NCBI RefSeq assembly: GCF_900447045.1
Contig: NZ_UAWH01000005.1
Location: 558,001-622,000 of the forward strand
Direction: 5' to 3'
Length of the DNA stretch: 64,000 nucleotides
Origin: Clostridium paraputrificum
GTDB lineage: Bacteria; Bacillota; Clostridia; Clostridiales; Clostridiaceae
How positions within the stretch are numbered: position 1 is the stretch's first letter; each line of letters starts with the position of its first letter. Positions 56,401 to 64,000 of the stretch are shown in pieces. The notes below the pieces were generated by a model. That model worked only from the letters and a program-made list of their open reading frames with translations, did not search any database and had not been told where the DNA came from. The position numbers were made by a program, and so were the translations under genes.

Positions 56401-58786
56401 GAAATATTTAGAAGATAATATACTAGTTTTTGATGGGGCTATGGGTACTATGCTTCAAAAAAAAGGATTAAAGCTTGGGGAAAATCCAGAACTATTTAAT
56501 ATAAAAGAGAAAGATAAAGTAAGAGAGATACATGAAGAATATCTAAATTCAGGTGCTATGGTTATTACAACTAATACCTTTGGGGCAAATGAAATAAAGC
56601 TTGAAGAAACAGGATATTCTGTAGAAGAGATAGTAGATGCTGCTGTATCTATAGCAAAAGAAGCTAGAGGAAATAGTGAAGCTTATATAGCATTAGATGT
56701 TGGACCAATAGGGCAACTACTTGAACCAATGGGAACATTGAGCTTTGATGAAGCTTATGAAATATTTAAAAGACAAGTAGTGCAAGGGGAAAAGTCAGGA
56801 GCAGATATTATTCTAATAGAAACTATGACTGATTTATATGAAGCAAAAGCAGCATTACTTGCTTCAAAAGAAAATACTAGTCTTCCTGTATTTTGTACAA
56901 TGTCTTTTGAGGAGAATGAAAGGACATTTACGGGTTGTACACCAGAAAGTATGGTTATGGTTCTAGAGGGGCTAGGAGCAGATGCCATAGGAATAAATTG
57001 TTCTTTAGGGCCTAAGGAACTATTACCAATAGTAAAAAGGATAAAGAAGTGGACTAATCTTCCTATAATGACTCAACCTAATGCAGGACTTCCAACAATA
57101 TCATTTGGTGAAGCTATTTATGATATTTCAGCTAAGGATTTTTCTACTTGGGTAAAGGAATTTATTAAAGAAGGAGTAAGTATAATTGGTGGATGCTGTG
57201 GTACTACTCCAGGGTTTATTAAAGAATTAAGGGAGTTAGCAGATAATAATAAAAGAGTTAAAAGGGAAAAGGTTGCTTATTCAGCAGTATGTACACCTTC
57301 TAAGGTGATAGAAATAAAAGGGGTAAAGGTAATTGGGGAAAGGATTAACCCAACAGGTAAGAAGTTATTTAAAGAAGCTTTAAAGAATAATGATATGGAT
57401 TATATTTTAAAGCAAGCCATAGATCAAGTTGAGGCAGGGGCAGAGATTCTAGATGTAAATGTAGGACTACCAGAAATAGATGAGAAAGATATGATGAAGA
57501 GGGTAGTAAAGGAAATACAAGGAATAATAGATACTCCACTTCAAATAGATTCATCGGACATAAATGCAATAGAAGTTGGACTTAGAGCTTATAATGGAAA
57601 GGCAATAGTAAACTCAGTAAATGGTGAAGATGAGGTTCTAGAAAAAATACTTCCATTAGTTAAAAAGTATGGGGCTAACGTTGTAGGTCTTACTTTGGAT
57701 AAAAAAGGAATTCCTCCTACAGCTGAAGAGAGATTTAAAATAGCAGAAAAGATAGTAATGAAAGCTAAGGAATATGGAATAGTTAAAAGTAATGTGTTCA
57801 TAGATTGCTTGGTTCTTACAGCATCAGCACAGCAGGCAGAAGTTAAAGAAACTCTTAAGGCATTAAGAATGGTTAAGGAAAGATTAGGAGTAAAAACATT
57901 ACTTGGTGTTTCTAATATATCATTTGGATTACCTTGCAGAGAATTAATTAATGAAACATTTCTTTCCTTAGCTTTAGGTTATGGGTTAGATTTGCCTATA
58001 ATGAATCCTAACAGTAGAGGGATGATGGACGTAATTAACTCTTATAATGTTCTTTATAACTATGATAAGGGAGCTGAGAAATATATTTCCCTTTATGGTA
58101 GTGGAAAAGTAGAAAGGGGAGTGGTTACAACTGAGATTATTAAAAAGGAAGATTATACAGTTAATAAGGATTTAAGGTATATTGTAATAAAAGGTCTTAA
58201 AGAAGAGGCGTCCATTGCAACAAGAGAGCTTCTAGAAACCATGGAGGAACTTGAAGTTGTAAATAATATGCTTATTCCTGCTTTAGATGAGGTAGGACAA
58301 AAGTATGAAAAAGGTGAGATTTTCTTACCACAGCTTATACAATCAGCAGAAACAGTAAAGAATGCTTTTGAGGTTATAAAGGAAAAATTAAGTGGTAAAA
58401 AGGAAAAGAATATTTCAAAGGGAAGAATTATTTTAGCTACTGTAAAGGGAGATATTCATGATATAGGTAAAAATATAGTTAAGGTTATTCTTCAGAATTA
58501 TGGATATGATATTTTAGATTTAGGTAAGGATGTACCTATAGAAAGTGTAGTTAAAACTGCTATGGATGAAGCGATACAATTAGTTGGTTTAAGTGCTTTA
58601 ATGACAACTACAATTAAAAGCATGGAAGAGACTATAAAAGCTTTAAAGGGTGCAGGCTATAAAGGTAAGGTATTTGTAGGAGGAGCAGTATTAACTAAGG
58701 AGTATGCTGATATGATAGGTGCAGACTACTATTCAAAAGATGCTAAAGAAGCAGTTGAAATTGCTAAAGAATTTTTTAAAAGTTGA
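56390..58786 (+). CDS. metH: Cobalamin-dependent methionine synthase, lacking the activation domain
   Basis: GTG 56390 is chosen because GAGGGG lies 7 bases before it; the frame opens 18 codons earlier. The 798 residues include a homocysteine domain with zinc cysteines (GINCSLGP, GGCCGTTP), a methyl-THF domain (GERINPTGK; DVNVGLPE), a cobalamin cap (about 615-690) and a B12-binding domain with DIHDIGKN, the His that ligates cobalt, and LSALMTTT. E. coli MetH is about 1,230 residues; the missing C-terminal reactivation domain is the upstream 55711 gene. It methylates homocysteine with methyl-THF. Confidence 0.96.
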   Translation: MKVKKYLEDNILVFDGAMGTMLQKKGLKLGENPELFNIKEKDKVREIHEEYLNSGAMVITTNTFGANEIKLEETGYSVEEIVDAAVSIAKEARGNSEAYIALDVGPIGQLLEPMGTLSFDEAYEIFKRQVVQGEKSGADIILIETMTDLYEAKAALLASKENTSLPVFCTMSFEENERTFTGCTPESMVMVLEGLGADAIGINCSLGPKELLPIVKRIKKWTNLPIMTQPNAGLPTISFGEAIYDISAKDFSTWVKEFIKEGVSIIGGCCGTTPGFIKELRELADNNKRVKREKVAYSAVCTPSKVIEIKGVKVIGERINPTGKKLFKEALKNNDMDYILKQAIDQVEAGAEILDVNVGLPEIDEKDMMKRVVKEIQGIIDTPLQIDSSDINAIEVGLRAYNGKAIVNSVNGEDEVLEKILPLVKKYGANVVGLTLDKKGIPPTAEERFKIAEKIVMKAKEYGIVKSNVFIDCLVLTASAQQAEVKETLKALRMVKERLGVKTLLGVSNISFGLPCRELINETFLSLALGYGLDLPIMNPNSRGMMDVINSYNVLYNYDKGAEKYISLYGSGKVERGVVTTEIIKKEDYTVNKDLRYIVIKGLKEEASIATRELLETMEELEVVNNMLIPALDEVGQKYEKGEIFLPQLIQSAETVKNAFEVIKEKLSGKKEKNISKGRIILATVKGDIHDIGKNIVKVILQNYGYDILDLGKDVPIESVVKTAMDEAIQLVGLSALMTTTIKSMEETIKALKGAGYKGKVFVGGAVLTKEYADMIGADYYSKDAKEAVEIAKEFFKS

Positions 58787-58822
58787 TAAGGAAAAAAATA
58801 TAACAAAAACAATAGGGAGAGG

Positions 58823-58849
58823 AAGAAACTGCTTTTGGTAGTTTCTTTT
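58823..58849 (+). terminator. Rho-independent terminator
   Basis: AAGAAACTGC and GTAGTTTCTT pair (one G-U) around TTTTG, then TTC TT. It ends the SAM-regulated operon. Confidence 0.85.
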
Positions 58850-58850
58850 C

Positions 58851-59468
58851 TTAATCATAAACAACTTCCCAGTTAGGAGAATTATATGCATCAAAACACA
58901 TCTTTATTTGTTCTTGAGATGTTCGACTTACAGATAATTCAGGAATTTCATTTAAAGCAAAGTATCTGCAATCAGATATTTCTATGTTTGGAGAAAACTC
59001 TCCATTAATAATGGAGCATAAAATAAATATCTTACATACACCATAAGCAAATGGAGGAAGATTATGTTTATTTCTATCATGAATACCTATAAGCTTTTCA
59101 GCTTTAATGTTTAATCCTGCTTCTTCAAATACTTCTTTAATAATATTTTCTTTAATAGATTTATTAACATCTAACCATCCACCAGGTAAAGTCCATTTCT
59201 CATCAGATATTTCTTTCACTAATAATATTTTATTATTTTTAAAAATAGCAGCTCTAGTATCAACTTTTGATGTTTGATATCCAGTTTAATTACAGAATAA
59301 ATCTTTTACTTTATCTAAACTCAATTCTGATTTTTTACTCATTATTTCTGCTGATATTTCTCTTATTCTTTGAAATCGTTCAATATCAAATTTATCTTTA
59401 GAATATTCTAGGCCTGCTTGAGCAATCGATTGGAGTTCTATTGCAATATCCACTAAATGATCTTTCAT
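58851..59468 (-). pseudogene. Nudix hydrolase gene interrupted by one in-frame stop
   Basis: On the minus strand the reading frame starts at 59468 (RBS-proximal ATG) and gives the N-terminal domain typical of ADP-sugar-type Nudix proteins (AQAGLEYSKDKFDIERF ... DKVKDLF). It meets TAA at 59288-59286, then continues in the same frame as TGYQTSKVDTRAAIFKNN and the Nudix box (GGWLDVN ... EVFEEAGL). Homologues have Glu where the stop is, so a single GAA-to-TAA change breaks the gene. The downstream part (58851-59219) could only be made by reinitiation at GTG, with no ribosome site. It may be a true pseudogene, a sequencing error or a read-through case. Confidence 0.82.
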
Positions 59469-59564
59469 AATATATCTCCTTTTTATGAGGTACTTATTTC
59501 TATTATAGACTACGATTTATATAAATATAAAGTAAGAAAAAAGTAAAAATTACTAAAAGTTTCT

Positions 59565-59624
59565 TTGTAAATGTTTAATGTAGTTTACAAGAGTAAATAT
59601 ATAGTGTAAACTGATGTATATACA
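59565..59624 (+). promoter_or_regulatory. Promoter embedded in TGTAAA-type inverted repeats
   Basis: TTGTAAA/TTTACAA (59565-59590), GTTTACA/TGTAAAC (59583-59611) and TGTATATACA (59615-59624) interlock. The promoter TTTACA-N17-TAAACT (59584-59612) sits inside them. The arrangement is what a vitamin-responsive repressor such as NiaR would use, but I cannot match the exact box. Confidence 0.5.
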
Positions 59625-59643
59625 CTAGAAGGGGGATATAAAA

Positions 59644-60177
59644 ATGAGAAATAAAACAAAACAAATGATTTATGCAGCATTACTTATAGCTCTAGCAATT
59701 ATAATACCGGTAATATTTAGTGGTATAAAAATAATAATAGGACCTTTTACAGCAACACCAGCATCACATTTACCAATGTTTGTTGCTATGATGATTTCAC
59801 CGATGGTTGCTATTGTAGTTGGAATAGGGTCAACAATTGGATTTTTATTAACAGGTACAATAATGCCAGTTGTATTTAGAGCAGCAACACATATTTTAGT
59901 TGGATATGTTGGGGCATTAATAATTAAGAAAAAGAAGAATTATAAATTGGCAACTATTGTAACTGCACCTATTCATGGAATAGCAGAAGCACTTGTTGTT
60001 ATTCCTTTTGTAGGATTTGATCTATACTATTTAATTGTAATTACTTGTATTGGTACTATAGCACATCATTTATTTGATAGCGTATTATCATATGCCGTAA
60101 TAAAGGGTGTAAGCAGAGCAAGAAGATGTAATATATATGATACATTTGGGGAATTTAATAACACTGCAGAAATATAG
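59644..60177 (+). CDS. niaX: ECF transporter S component, niacin-type
   Basis: The 177-residue integral membrane protein has about five to six helices (IYAALLIALAIIIPVIF; TATPASHLPMFVAMMISPMVAIVV; LVGYVGALII) and lacks any ATPase. ECF S components bind one vitamin and share an energising EcfAAT module encoded elsewhere. TATPASHLPMF(V/I) is characteristic, in my recollection, of the niacin branch (NiaX), though a queuosine- or other-vitamin variant is not excluded. GAAGGGGGA precedes the ATG. The operator-rich promoter upstream and pncB at 19 kb fit a niacin function. Confidence 0.75.
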   Translation: MRNKTKQMIYAALLIALAIIIPVIFSGIKIIIGPFTATPASHLPMFVAMMISPMVAIVVGIGSTIGFLLTGTIMPVVFRAATHILVGYVGALIIKKKKNYKLATIVTAPIHGIAEALVVIPFVGFDLYYLIVITCIGTIAHHLFDSVLSYAVIKGVSRARRCNIYDTFGEFNNTAEI

Positions 60178-60191
60178 ACTAGGTAGCAGGT

Positions 60192-60235
60192 AAAAAGTGG
60201 TAATAAAAATAATAATTTTTATTACCACTTTTTTT
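60192..60235. terminator. Bidirectional terminator
   Basis: AAAAAGTGGTAATAAAAAT and its complement ATTTTTATTACCACTTTTT form a 19-bp stem around AATA, with A-run and T-run on both sides. It serves both the plus-strand S component gene and the minus-strand degV gene. Confidence 0.9.
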
Positions 60236-60241
60236 AGTTAA

Positions 60242-61102
60242 CTATAAAGATATTTTCTTAACGCATGTTATTCCTAAAGCTCCAGGTCCAACATGACAAC
60301 ATATACTCATTGGAAGCACATCATTATAAACATCATGTTCTGGAAATGCCTGTTTAACTGTTTCATTCCACTTATTACCTTGTTCAAGATCACCTGAGTA
60401 AGCTGTCTGAATTAAATAATCAGTTCCTTTGAATCTATTTTCTATATCATTTTTTATTGCTTCTATCATTGCTTTTTGAGCACTTTTTAAGCCCCTTACT
60501 TTCTTATATGTATCTAGCTTTCCACCATCAATTAGTAAAACTGGCTTTATATTAAACATACTTCCTAAAGCAGCTACAGCAGGGGTAATACGACCGCCTT
60601 TTTCTAAATATTTTAATGTATCAACTGTAACATAGATTATAGATTCTAAAGCTTCTTTTTCTAAAATTTCTTGTATCTCTTTTGCAGATAGCCCTTTCTC
60701 TATAAGATATAAAGCATCTAAAATAGATTGCCTAAATGTAACTGATATTCTTTTGTTATCAACTACTAAAACTTTTCCCTCATAATCGCTAGAAAGCATT
60801 CTAGCAGTTTCCATAGAGCTACTTAATCCACTTGACATAGGAATATGTAAAATATAATCATAATCTTTCAATAGGTTGTCCCAAAGTTCTATTACTGTTC
60901 CAGGTGAAGGTTGAGAGGTTGATATATTTTCATCATCTTCTAGTTTTTTAAAAAACTCTTCTTGAGATAATGTTATTCCTTCATAATATGTATTTTTATT
61001 TATAAAAAATGGCATTGCTATTAAGTAAATACCTAATTCTTTTGCTTCTTCTTGAGTTATTCCACTATTTGTGTCAGTTACAATTGCTATTTTATTTTTC
61101 AT
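60242..61102 (-). CDS. DegV-family fatty-acid-binding protein
   Basis: The start is ATG 61102, preceded by GGAGGG; the frame opens 23 codons earlier without a site. The 286 residues have DegV signatures: VTDTNSGITQEEAKEL at the N-terminus, ISTSQPSP (about 60-67), HIPMSSGLSSS, and HVGPGALGI at the end. DegV/FakB proteins carry a fatty acid in a buried pocket and present it to FakA kinase for membrane lipid synthesis. It is divergent from a TetR regulator, with a palindrome between them, so it is probably fatty-acid- or stress-regulated. Confidence 0.92.
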   Translation of the reverse strand: MKNKIAIVTDTNSGITQEEAKELGIYLIAMPFFINKNTYYEGITLSQEEFFKKLEDDENISTSQPSPGTVIELWDNLLKDYDYILHIPMSSGLSSSMETARMLSSDYEGKVLVVDNKRISVTFRQSILDALYLIEKGLSAKEIQEILEKEALESIIYVTVDTLKYLEKGGRITPAVAALGSMFNIKPVLLIDGGKLDTYKKVRGLKSAQKAMIEAIKNDIENRFKGTDYLIQTAYSGDLEQGNKWNETVKQAFPEHDVYNDVLPMSICCHVGPGALGITCVKKISL

Positions 61103-61117
61103 GCCTTCCCTCCAATC

Positions 61118-61132
61118 CAGAGCAATGCTCTG
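61118..61132. promoter_or_regulatory. Palindromic operator between degV and tetR
   Basis: CAGAGCA-A-TGCTCTG is a 7-1-7 perfect inverted repeat in the 110-base divergent intergenic space, 16 bases upstream of the DegV start codon. TetR repressors bind repeats of this size. Confidence 0.6.
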
Positions 61133-61211
61133 TTTTAAAATATTATAGGATAGTTTTAACTTGCTTGTCAATTTGATATAAAGTATAATCGAAAAATAAG
61201 AGGTGAAAATT

Positions 61212-61808
61212 ATGCGTAGAAACAGTTATAAATGTACGTCTGATACAAAAGAAAAGCTCTTGTCAGCTACTATAAAGTTGGTTAAAGAAAAGGGAGTTAA
61301 AAATACAACCATTCGTGATATTTGTAAGAATTCAGGAGTTTCTAATGGAGCATTTTATCATTATTATAATAGTAAAGAGGAATTGTTAAAGGATACATAT
61401 TACCAAATTGACAAGCTAGTTACACCAGATTTTATTAAATCATGTAATGATATGGAGATAATGCATGGACTCTATGAAATTTTAAAAATATATGTACTCT
61501 TTATTGTAAATGAGGCTGGGATACTAGTTAAGGAATATCATAAAGTCTTGTTAGATGGGGTAAATATTTCTGTTTTTGATCCTAAACGCCCATATTATCA
61601 AGCAATAAAGGAACAGCTTAATCGTTGTATTGATGAAGGGGTTATATCATCAGGGTATACCTTGGAATATTTAACAAACTATTGCATTAGATTTTTACGT
61701 GGGCTTATTTTTGACTGGGGAATTCACAATGGAGATTATAATTTGTTAGAACAATTTGAAATGGATTTTAAAACTATAATGGCAGGCGTATTAATAAATG
61801 AATATTAA
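61212..61808 (+). CDS. TetR/AcrR family transcriptional repressor
   Basis: The start is ATG 61212 because AGAGGTG is just upstream; GTG 61203 overlaps that site. The 198 residues have an N-terminal helix-turn-helix (TTIRDICKNSGVSNGAFYHYYNSKEELL, about 34-61) and an all-helical ligand-binding C-terminal domain. It is divergent from degV across a perfect palindrome, so it probably represses degV and itself, releasing on binding a lipid-like ligand; the ligand is inferred from its neighbour. Confidence 0.92.
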   Translation: MRRNSYKCTSDTKEKLLSATIKLVKEKGVKNTTIRDICKNSGVSNGAFYHYYNSKEELLKDTYYQIDKLVTPDFIKSCNDMEIMHGLYEILKIYVLFIVNEAGILVKEYHKVLLDGVNISVFDPKRPYYQAIKEQLNRCIDEGVISSGYTLEYLTNYCIRFLRGLIFDWGIHNGDYNLLEQFEMDFKTIMAGVLINEY

Positions 61809-61811
61809 ATT

Positions 61812-61842
61812 TAAGAAACTGGAAATATCTGGTTTCTTTTTT
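61812..61842 (+). terminator. Rho-independent terminator
   Basis: TAAGAAAC and GTTTCTTT pair around a 12-base loop, followed by six T. Confidence 0.75.
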
Positions 61843-61913
61843 GTTTTATAAGATGTAAAGTATAGGTAAATACGTATTAGAGAGTTATATTATTATTGGT
61901 AAGGGGGATAAAC

Positions 61914-62042
61914 ATGGGGATTTTGATATATTTAGTAGGTGGATGCATTGTGGTATTATTTGCTTATGTAGTCATTAGAGAAGCAGTAAGAGATGGAATT
62001 TATGGTGCTTATAAGAAAATAGAAAAAGATAAAAACAAATAA
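61914..62042 (+). CDS. 42-residue single-pass membrane miniprotein
   Basis: AAGGGGGAT precedes ATG 61914. The product has one hydrophobic helix (about residues 3-21, ILIYLVGGCIVVLFAYVVI) and a charged C-terminal tail (REAVRD, KKIEKDKNK). A terminator-like hairpin follows. It resembles short clostridial membrane peptides of unknown role. It has no toxin-like partner RNA that I can see, but a type I toxin cannot be ruled out. Confidence 0.7.
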   Translation: MGILIYLVGGCIVVLFAYVVIREAVRDGIYGAYKKIEKDKNK

Positions 62043-62062
62043 AAGAAATTAATAGTAAATTG

Positions 62063-62090
62063 TAAAAGGCTCTGATTATAGGGCTTTTTA
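62063..62090 (+). terminator. Probable terminator after the miniprotein
   Basis: AAAAGGCTCT and AGGGCTTTTT pair with two G-U, around GATTAT. Confidence 0.6.
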
Positions 62091-62134
62091 TAGTCTATAA
62101 TTAAATATATAAATAAAATATGAGGTAAGAACTT

Positions 62135-64000
62135 ATGAATATAAATTTATTAGAAGAAAAGAAGATACTTAAAGAAAAAAGAGACATAATAAAATTTGAA
62201 TTAGAGAAAAAGAGGTCTGATGCTTTAAATATAGAAAACAAGCTTAATAATTTAAGAAAAGAAACTAAGGGAAAGTATGATGTAGAAAAAGAGGCAGTAG
62301 AGAAAATAAGTGAGGTTTTATCTAAGGACGTTGATAGCTATAAAAGCGCTTTAGAAGCACCTTACTTTGGTAGAGTAGACTTTAGAGAATATAGGGGATT
62401 AACAGAAAAAATTTATATTGGAAAGCAGGGAATTAATAATAGTCAAAATGGAGATGAAATAGTAGTAGATTGGAGAGCCCCCGTAGCAGATTTATATTAT
62501 AGTGGAACAGGGGGAGAGGCTTATTATAAAGCCCCTAGTGGAATAATAGAGGGGAAACTTAAGCTTAAAAGAAAATTTCTTTTTGAAGATGGAGATATAA
62601 AGAAAATCTTTGATGAAGGAATAAATAAGCTTATGATAAATGGAGAAGAAGGAGAAGAGTTAGTAGATAAATTCCTTAAGATTAATCTTGAAACCAGTAG
62701 AGGTAAGAAGCTTAAGGAAGTAGTTGCAACTATTCAAAAGGAGCAAAATGATGTTATTAGATGGCCAAAGAATTTACCTATAATAGTTCAAGGATCAGCA
62801 GGATCAGGAAAGACAACAATAGCACTTCATAGACTAGCTTATTTAATTTATAGGTATAAGGAAAAAATGAGTGGTAATGAAATATTAGTTTTGGCACCTA
62901 ATAACCTATTTTTAGATTATATTTCAGATATTTTACCATCATTAGGAGCAACTGAGGTAAATCAAAATACCTTCGAAGAGCTTATATTATCAAAACTTAA
63001 ATTGAAGGGGAAAATCTATAATAAAGATGAAAAGCTTAAGGATTTAATGGAGGAAAAGGATGAGGAGAGAAGGCTAAATATTTCAAATTCATCCAAAGTT
63101 AAAGGAAGCCTTTTATTTAAAACTATTCTTGATAGATATATTGCTTTAGTTGAGGGAAGCTCTGTGGAAATAGATGATATAAAGATAGATGATTATGTTC
63201 TGTTTTCTAGAAAAGAAATTGCAAGGTTGTATTTAAAAGACTTAAAGTCATATCCAATTAATAAGAGGAAAGATGAGATTAAGAGATATTTAAATCTTAA
63301 ATTAAAAGAAAAGATAGAAGAATTAACATTAAGAGTTGATAGAGAATGGGATGTAAAAATAAAAGAATTTAAGATGAATTTAAAAGACTCTCAAGAAAGA
63401 AGAGAGGGGCTTATTAAACTTTATGATAAAAGAGATGAAATGAAAAATAATATAAAGTCTAATTCTAAAAAAGAATTTAATAACTATTTCAAAAATTGGA
63501 GAGGAATAAATCCAAAGGATATATACTATAACTTTTTTAATGATGAAATATTATTTGATATCTCTATTGACGGAAAAGTACCTGAAGAATTAGCAAGATT
63601 TATGAAAAATGAGATTAATAAAAATTATGAAAGTAATATTATAGATGAGGATGATTTAGCACCACTTTTATATATAAGAATGATTTTAGAGGGGATAGAT
63701 GAAAAAGAGAAGTTCCAACATATTGTGGTAGATGAAGCTCAAGATTACAGTCCTCTTCAAATATATTTAATAAATAAATTATCTAGAGGCAATTCATTAA
63801 CTTTAGTTGGAGATTTAGCACAGGGAATTTATTATTACAAGGGGATAAACAAATGGGAAGACATAACAGAAGGTTTATTTAAAGGAAATGCAACTTATAT
63901 ACAATTAACACAAAGCTATAGATCAACGGTAGAAATTATTGATTTTGCTTCCGGAGCTTTAAAAGCACAAAAACTTGGGCTAAAAAATTCAATGCCAGTG
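62135..64000 (+). CDS. HelD-like UvrD-family helicase/RNA polymerase recycling factor (3' end missing)
   Basis: ATG 62135 follows GAGGTAAG; the frame is open to the window edge (622 codons). It has an N-terminal coiled coil (about 5-75), which in HelD enters the RNA polymerase secondary channel. A HelD-specific domain follows (APYFGRVDF, DWRAPVADLYY), then Walker A QGSAGSGKTT (about 220) and motif II VVDEAQDYSPLQ, then motif III LVGDLAQGIYYYKG. HelD releases RNA polymerase from stalled or abortive complexes. About the last 150 residues lie outside this window. Confidence 0.9.
   Translation, partial: MNINLLEEKKILKEKRDIIKFELEKKRSDALNIENKLNNLRKETKGKYDVEKEAVEKISEVLSKDVDSYKSALEAPYFGRVDFREYRGLTEKIYIGKQGINNSQNGDEIVVDWRAPVADLYYSGTGGEAYYKAPSGIIEGKLKLKRKFLFEDGDIKKIFDEGINKLMINGEEGEELVDKFLKINLETSRGKKLKEVVATIQKEQNDVIRWPKNLPIIVQGSAGSGKTTIALHRLAYLIYRYKEKMSGNEILVLAPNNLFLDYISDILPSLGATEVNQNTFEELILSKLKLKGKIYNKDEKLKDLMEEKDEERRLNISNSSKVKGSLLFKTILDRYIALVEGSSVEIDDIKIDDYVLFSRKEIARLYLKDLKSYPINKRKDEIKRYLNLKLKEKIEELTLRVDREWDVKIKEFKMNLKDSQERREGLIKLYDKRDEMKNNIKSNSKKEFNNYFKNWRGINPKDIYYNFFNDEILFDISIDGKVPEELARFMKNEINKNYESNIIDEDDLAPLLYIRMILEGIDEKEKFQHIVVDEAQDYSPLQIYLINKLSRGNSLTLVGDLAQGIYYYKGINKWEDITEGLFKGNATYIQLTQSYRSTVEIIDFASGALKAQKLGLKNSMPV

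Overview
The base composition is strongly A+T-rich, ribosome binding sites are strong (AGGAGG/GGGGG types), TTG and GTG starts are common, and every recognisable protein looks clostridial. Together with spore-associated genes, a V-type ATPase and a tig-clpP-clpX-lonB-lon-engB block, this points to chromosomal DNA of an anaerobic endospore former of the genus Clostridium (sensu stricto). I see no rRNA, tRNA, insertion sequence, prophage or CRISPR array. The window is core genome, and its least explained content is in small RNAs and low-complexity proteins.

Layout. 1-5.2 kb: the tail of an unknown gene, then envelope proteins (a TcaA-like membrane protein, an M23 peptidoglycan hydrolase) and two clostridial unknowns. 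An unannotated minus-strand small RNA gene lies at 3.2-3.4 kb. 5.2-13.5 kb: protein quality control (trigger factor, ClpP, ClpX, LonB, Lon) ending in the ribosome assembly GTPase EngB. 13.7-15.2 kb: three Cys/Gly/Asn-rich low-complexity proteins followed by a candidate forespore small RNA with two C-tracts. 15.2-17.4 kb: a lipid-anchored or membrane unknown, a PerR/Fur-type regulator and a complex non-coding region. 17.6-19.2 kb: an EAL-HDOD protein and a small Cys protein. 19.3-36.4 kb: pncB, a UvrD-like helicase, an FtsA-like ATPase with beta-grasp-like repeats, an M20 amidohydrolase, an RluA pseudouridine synthase, two MOP-type flippases, an FMN-binding protein, an M29 aminopeptidase, a membrane beta-propeller and a B12-binding radical SAM enzyme.

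36.5-45.2 kb holds a complete nine-gene V-type ATPase operon (G/H-I-K-E-C-F-A-B-D) with a clear sigma-A promoter and terminator. 45.3-51.3 kb has a membrane GGDEF-EAL protein paired with a lone solute-binding lipoprotein, then TagO/WecA and a TatD-like hydrolase. 51.4-54.1 kb is a TPP riboswitch controlling thiXYZ-type thiamine-precursor uptake. 54.1-58.8 kb is a SAM-I riboswitch controlling metF-luxS-(MetH activation domain)-metH, a compact activated-methyl-cycle operon with MetH split in two.

58.8-64 kb has a Nudix hydrolase gene broken by one in-frame TAA, an ECF S component (niacin-type), a DegV protein divergent from a TetR regulator around a palindrome, a 42-residue membrane miniprotein and the start of a HelD-like helicase that runs off the end.

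The observations I rate highest are: a CsfG-like small RNA behind a sigma-F-like promoter; the same promoter form upstream of lonB; an antisense-oriented C-rich small RNA at 3.2 kb; and a two-copy structured RNA element (16.9 and 29.6 kb) that I cannot assign to a known family.
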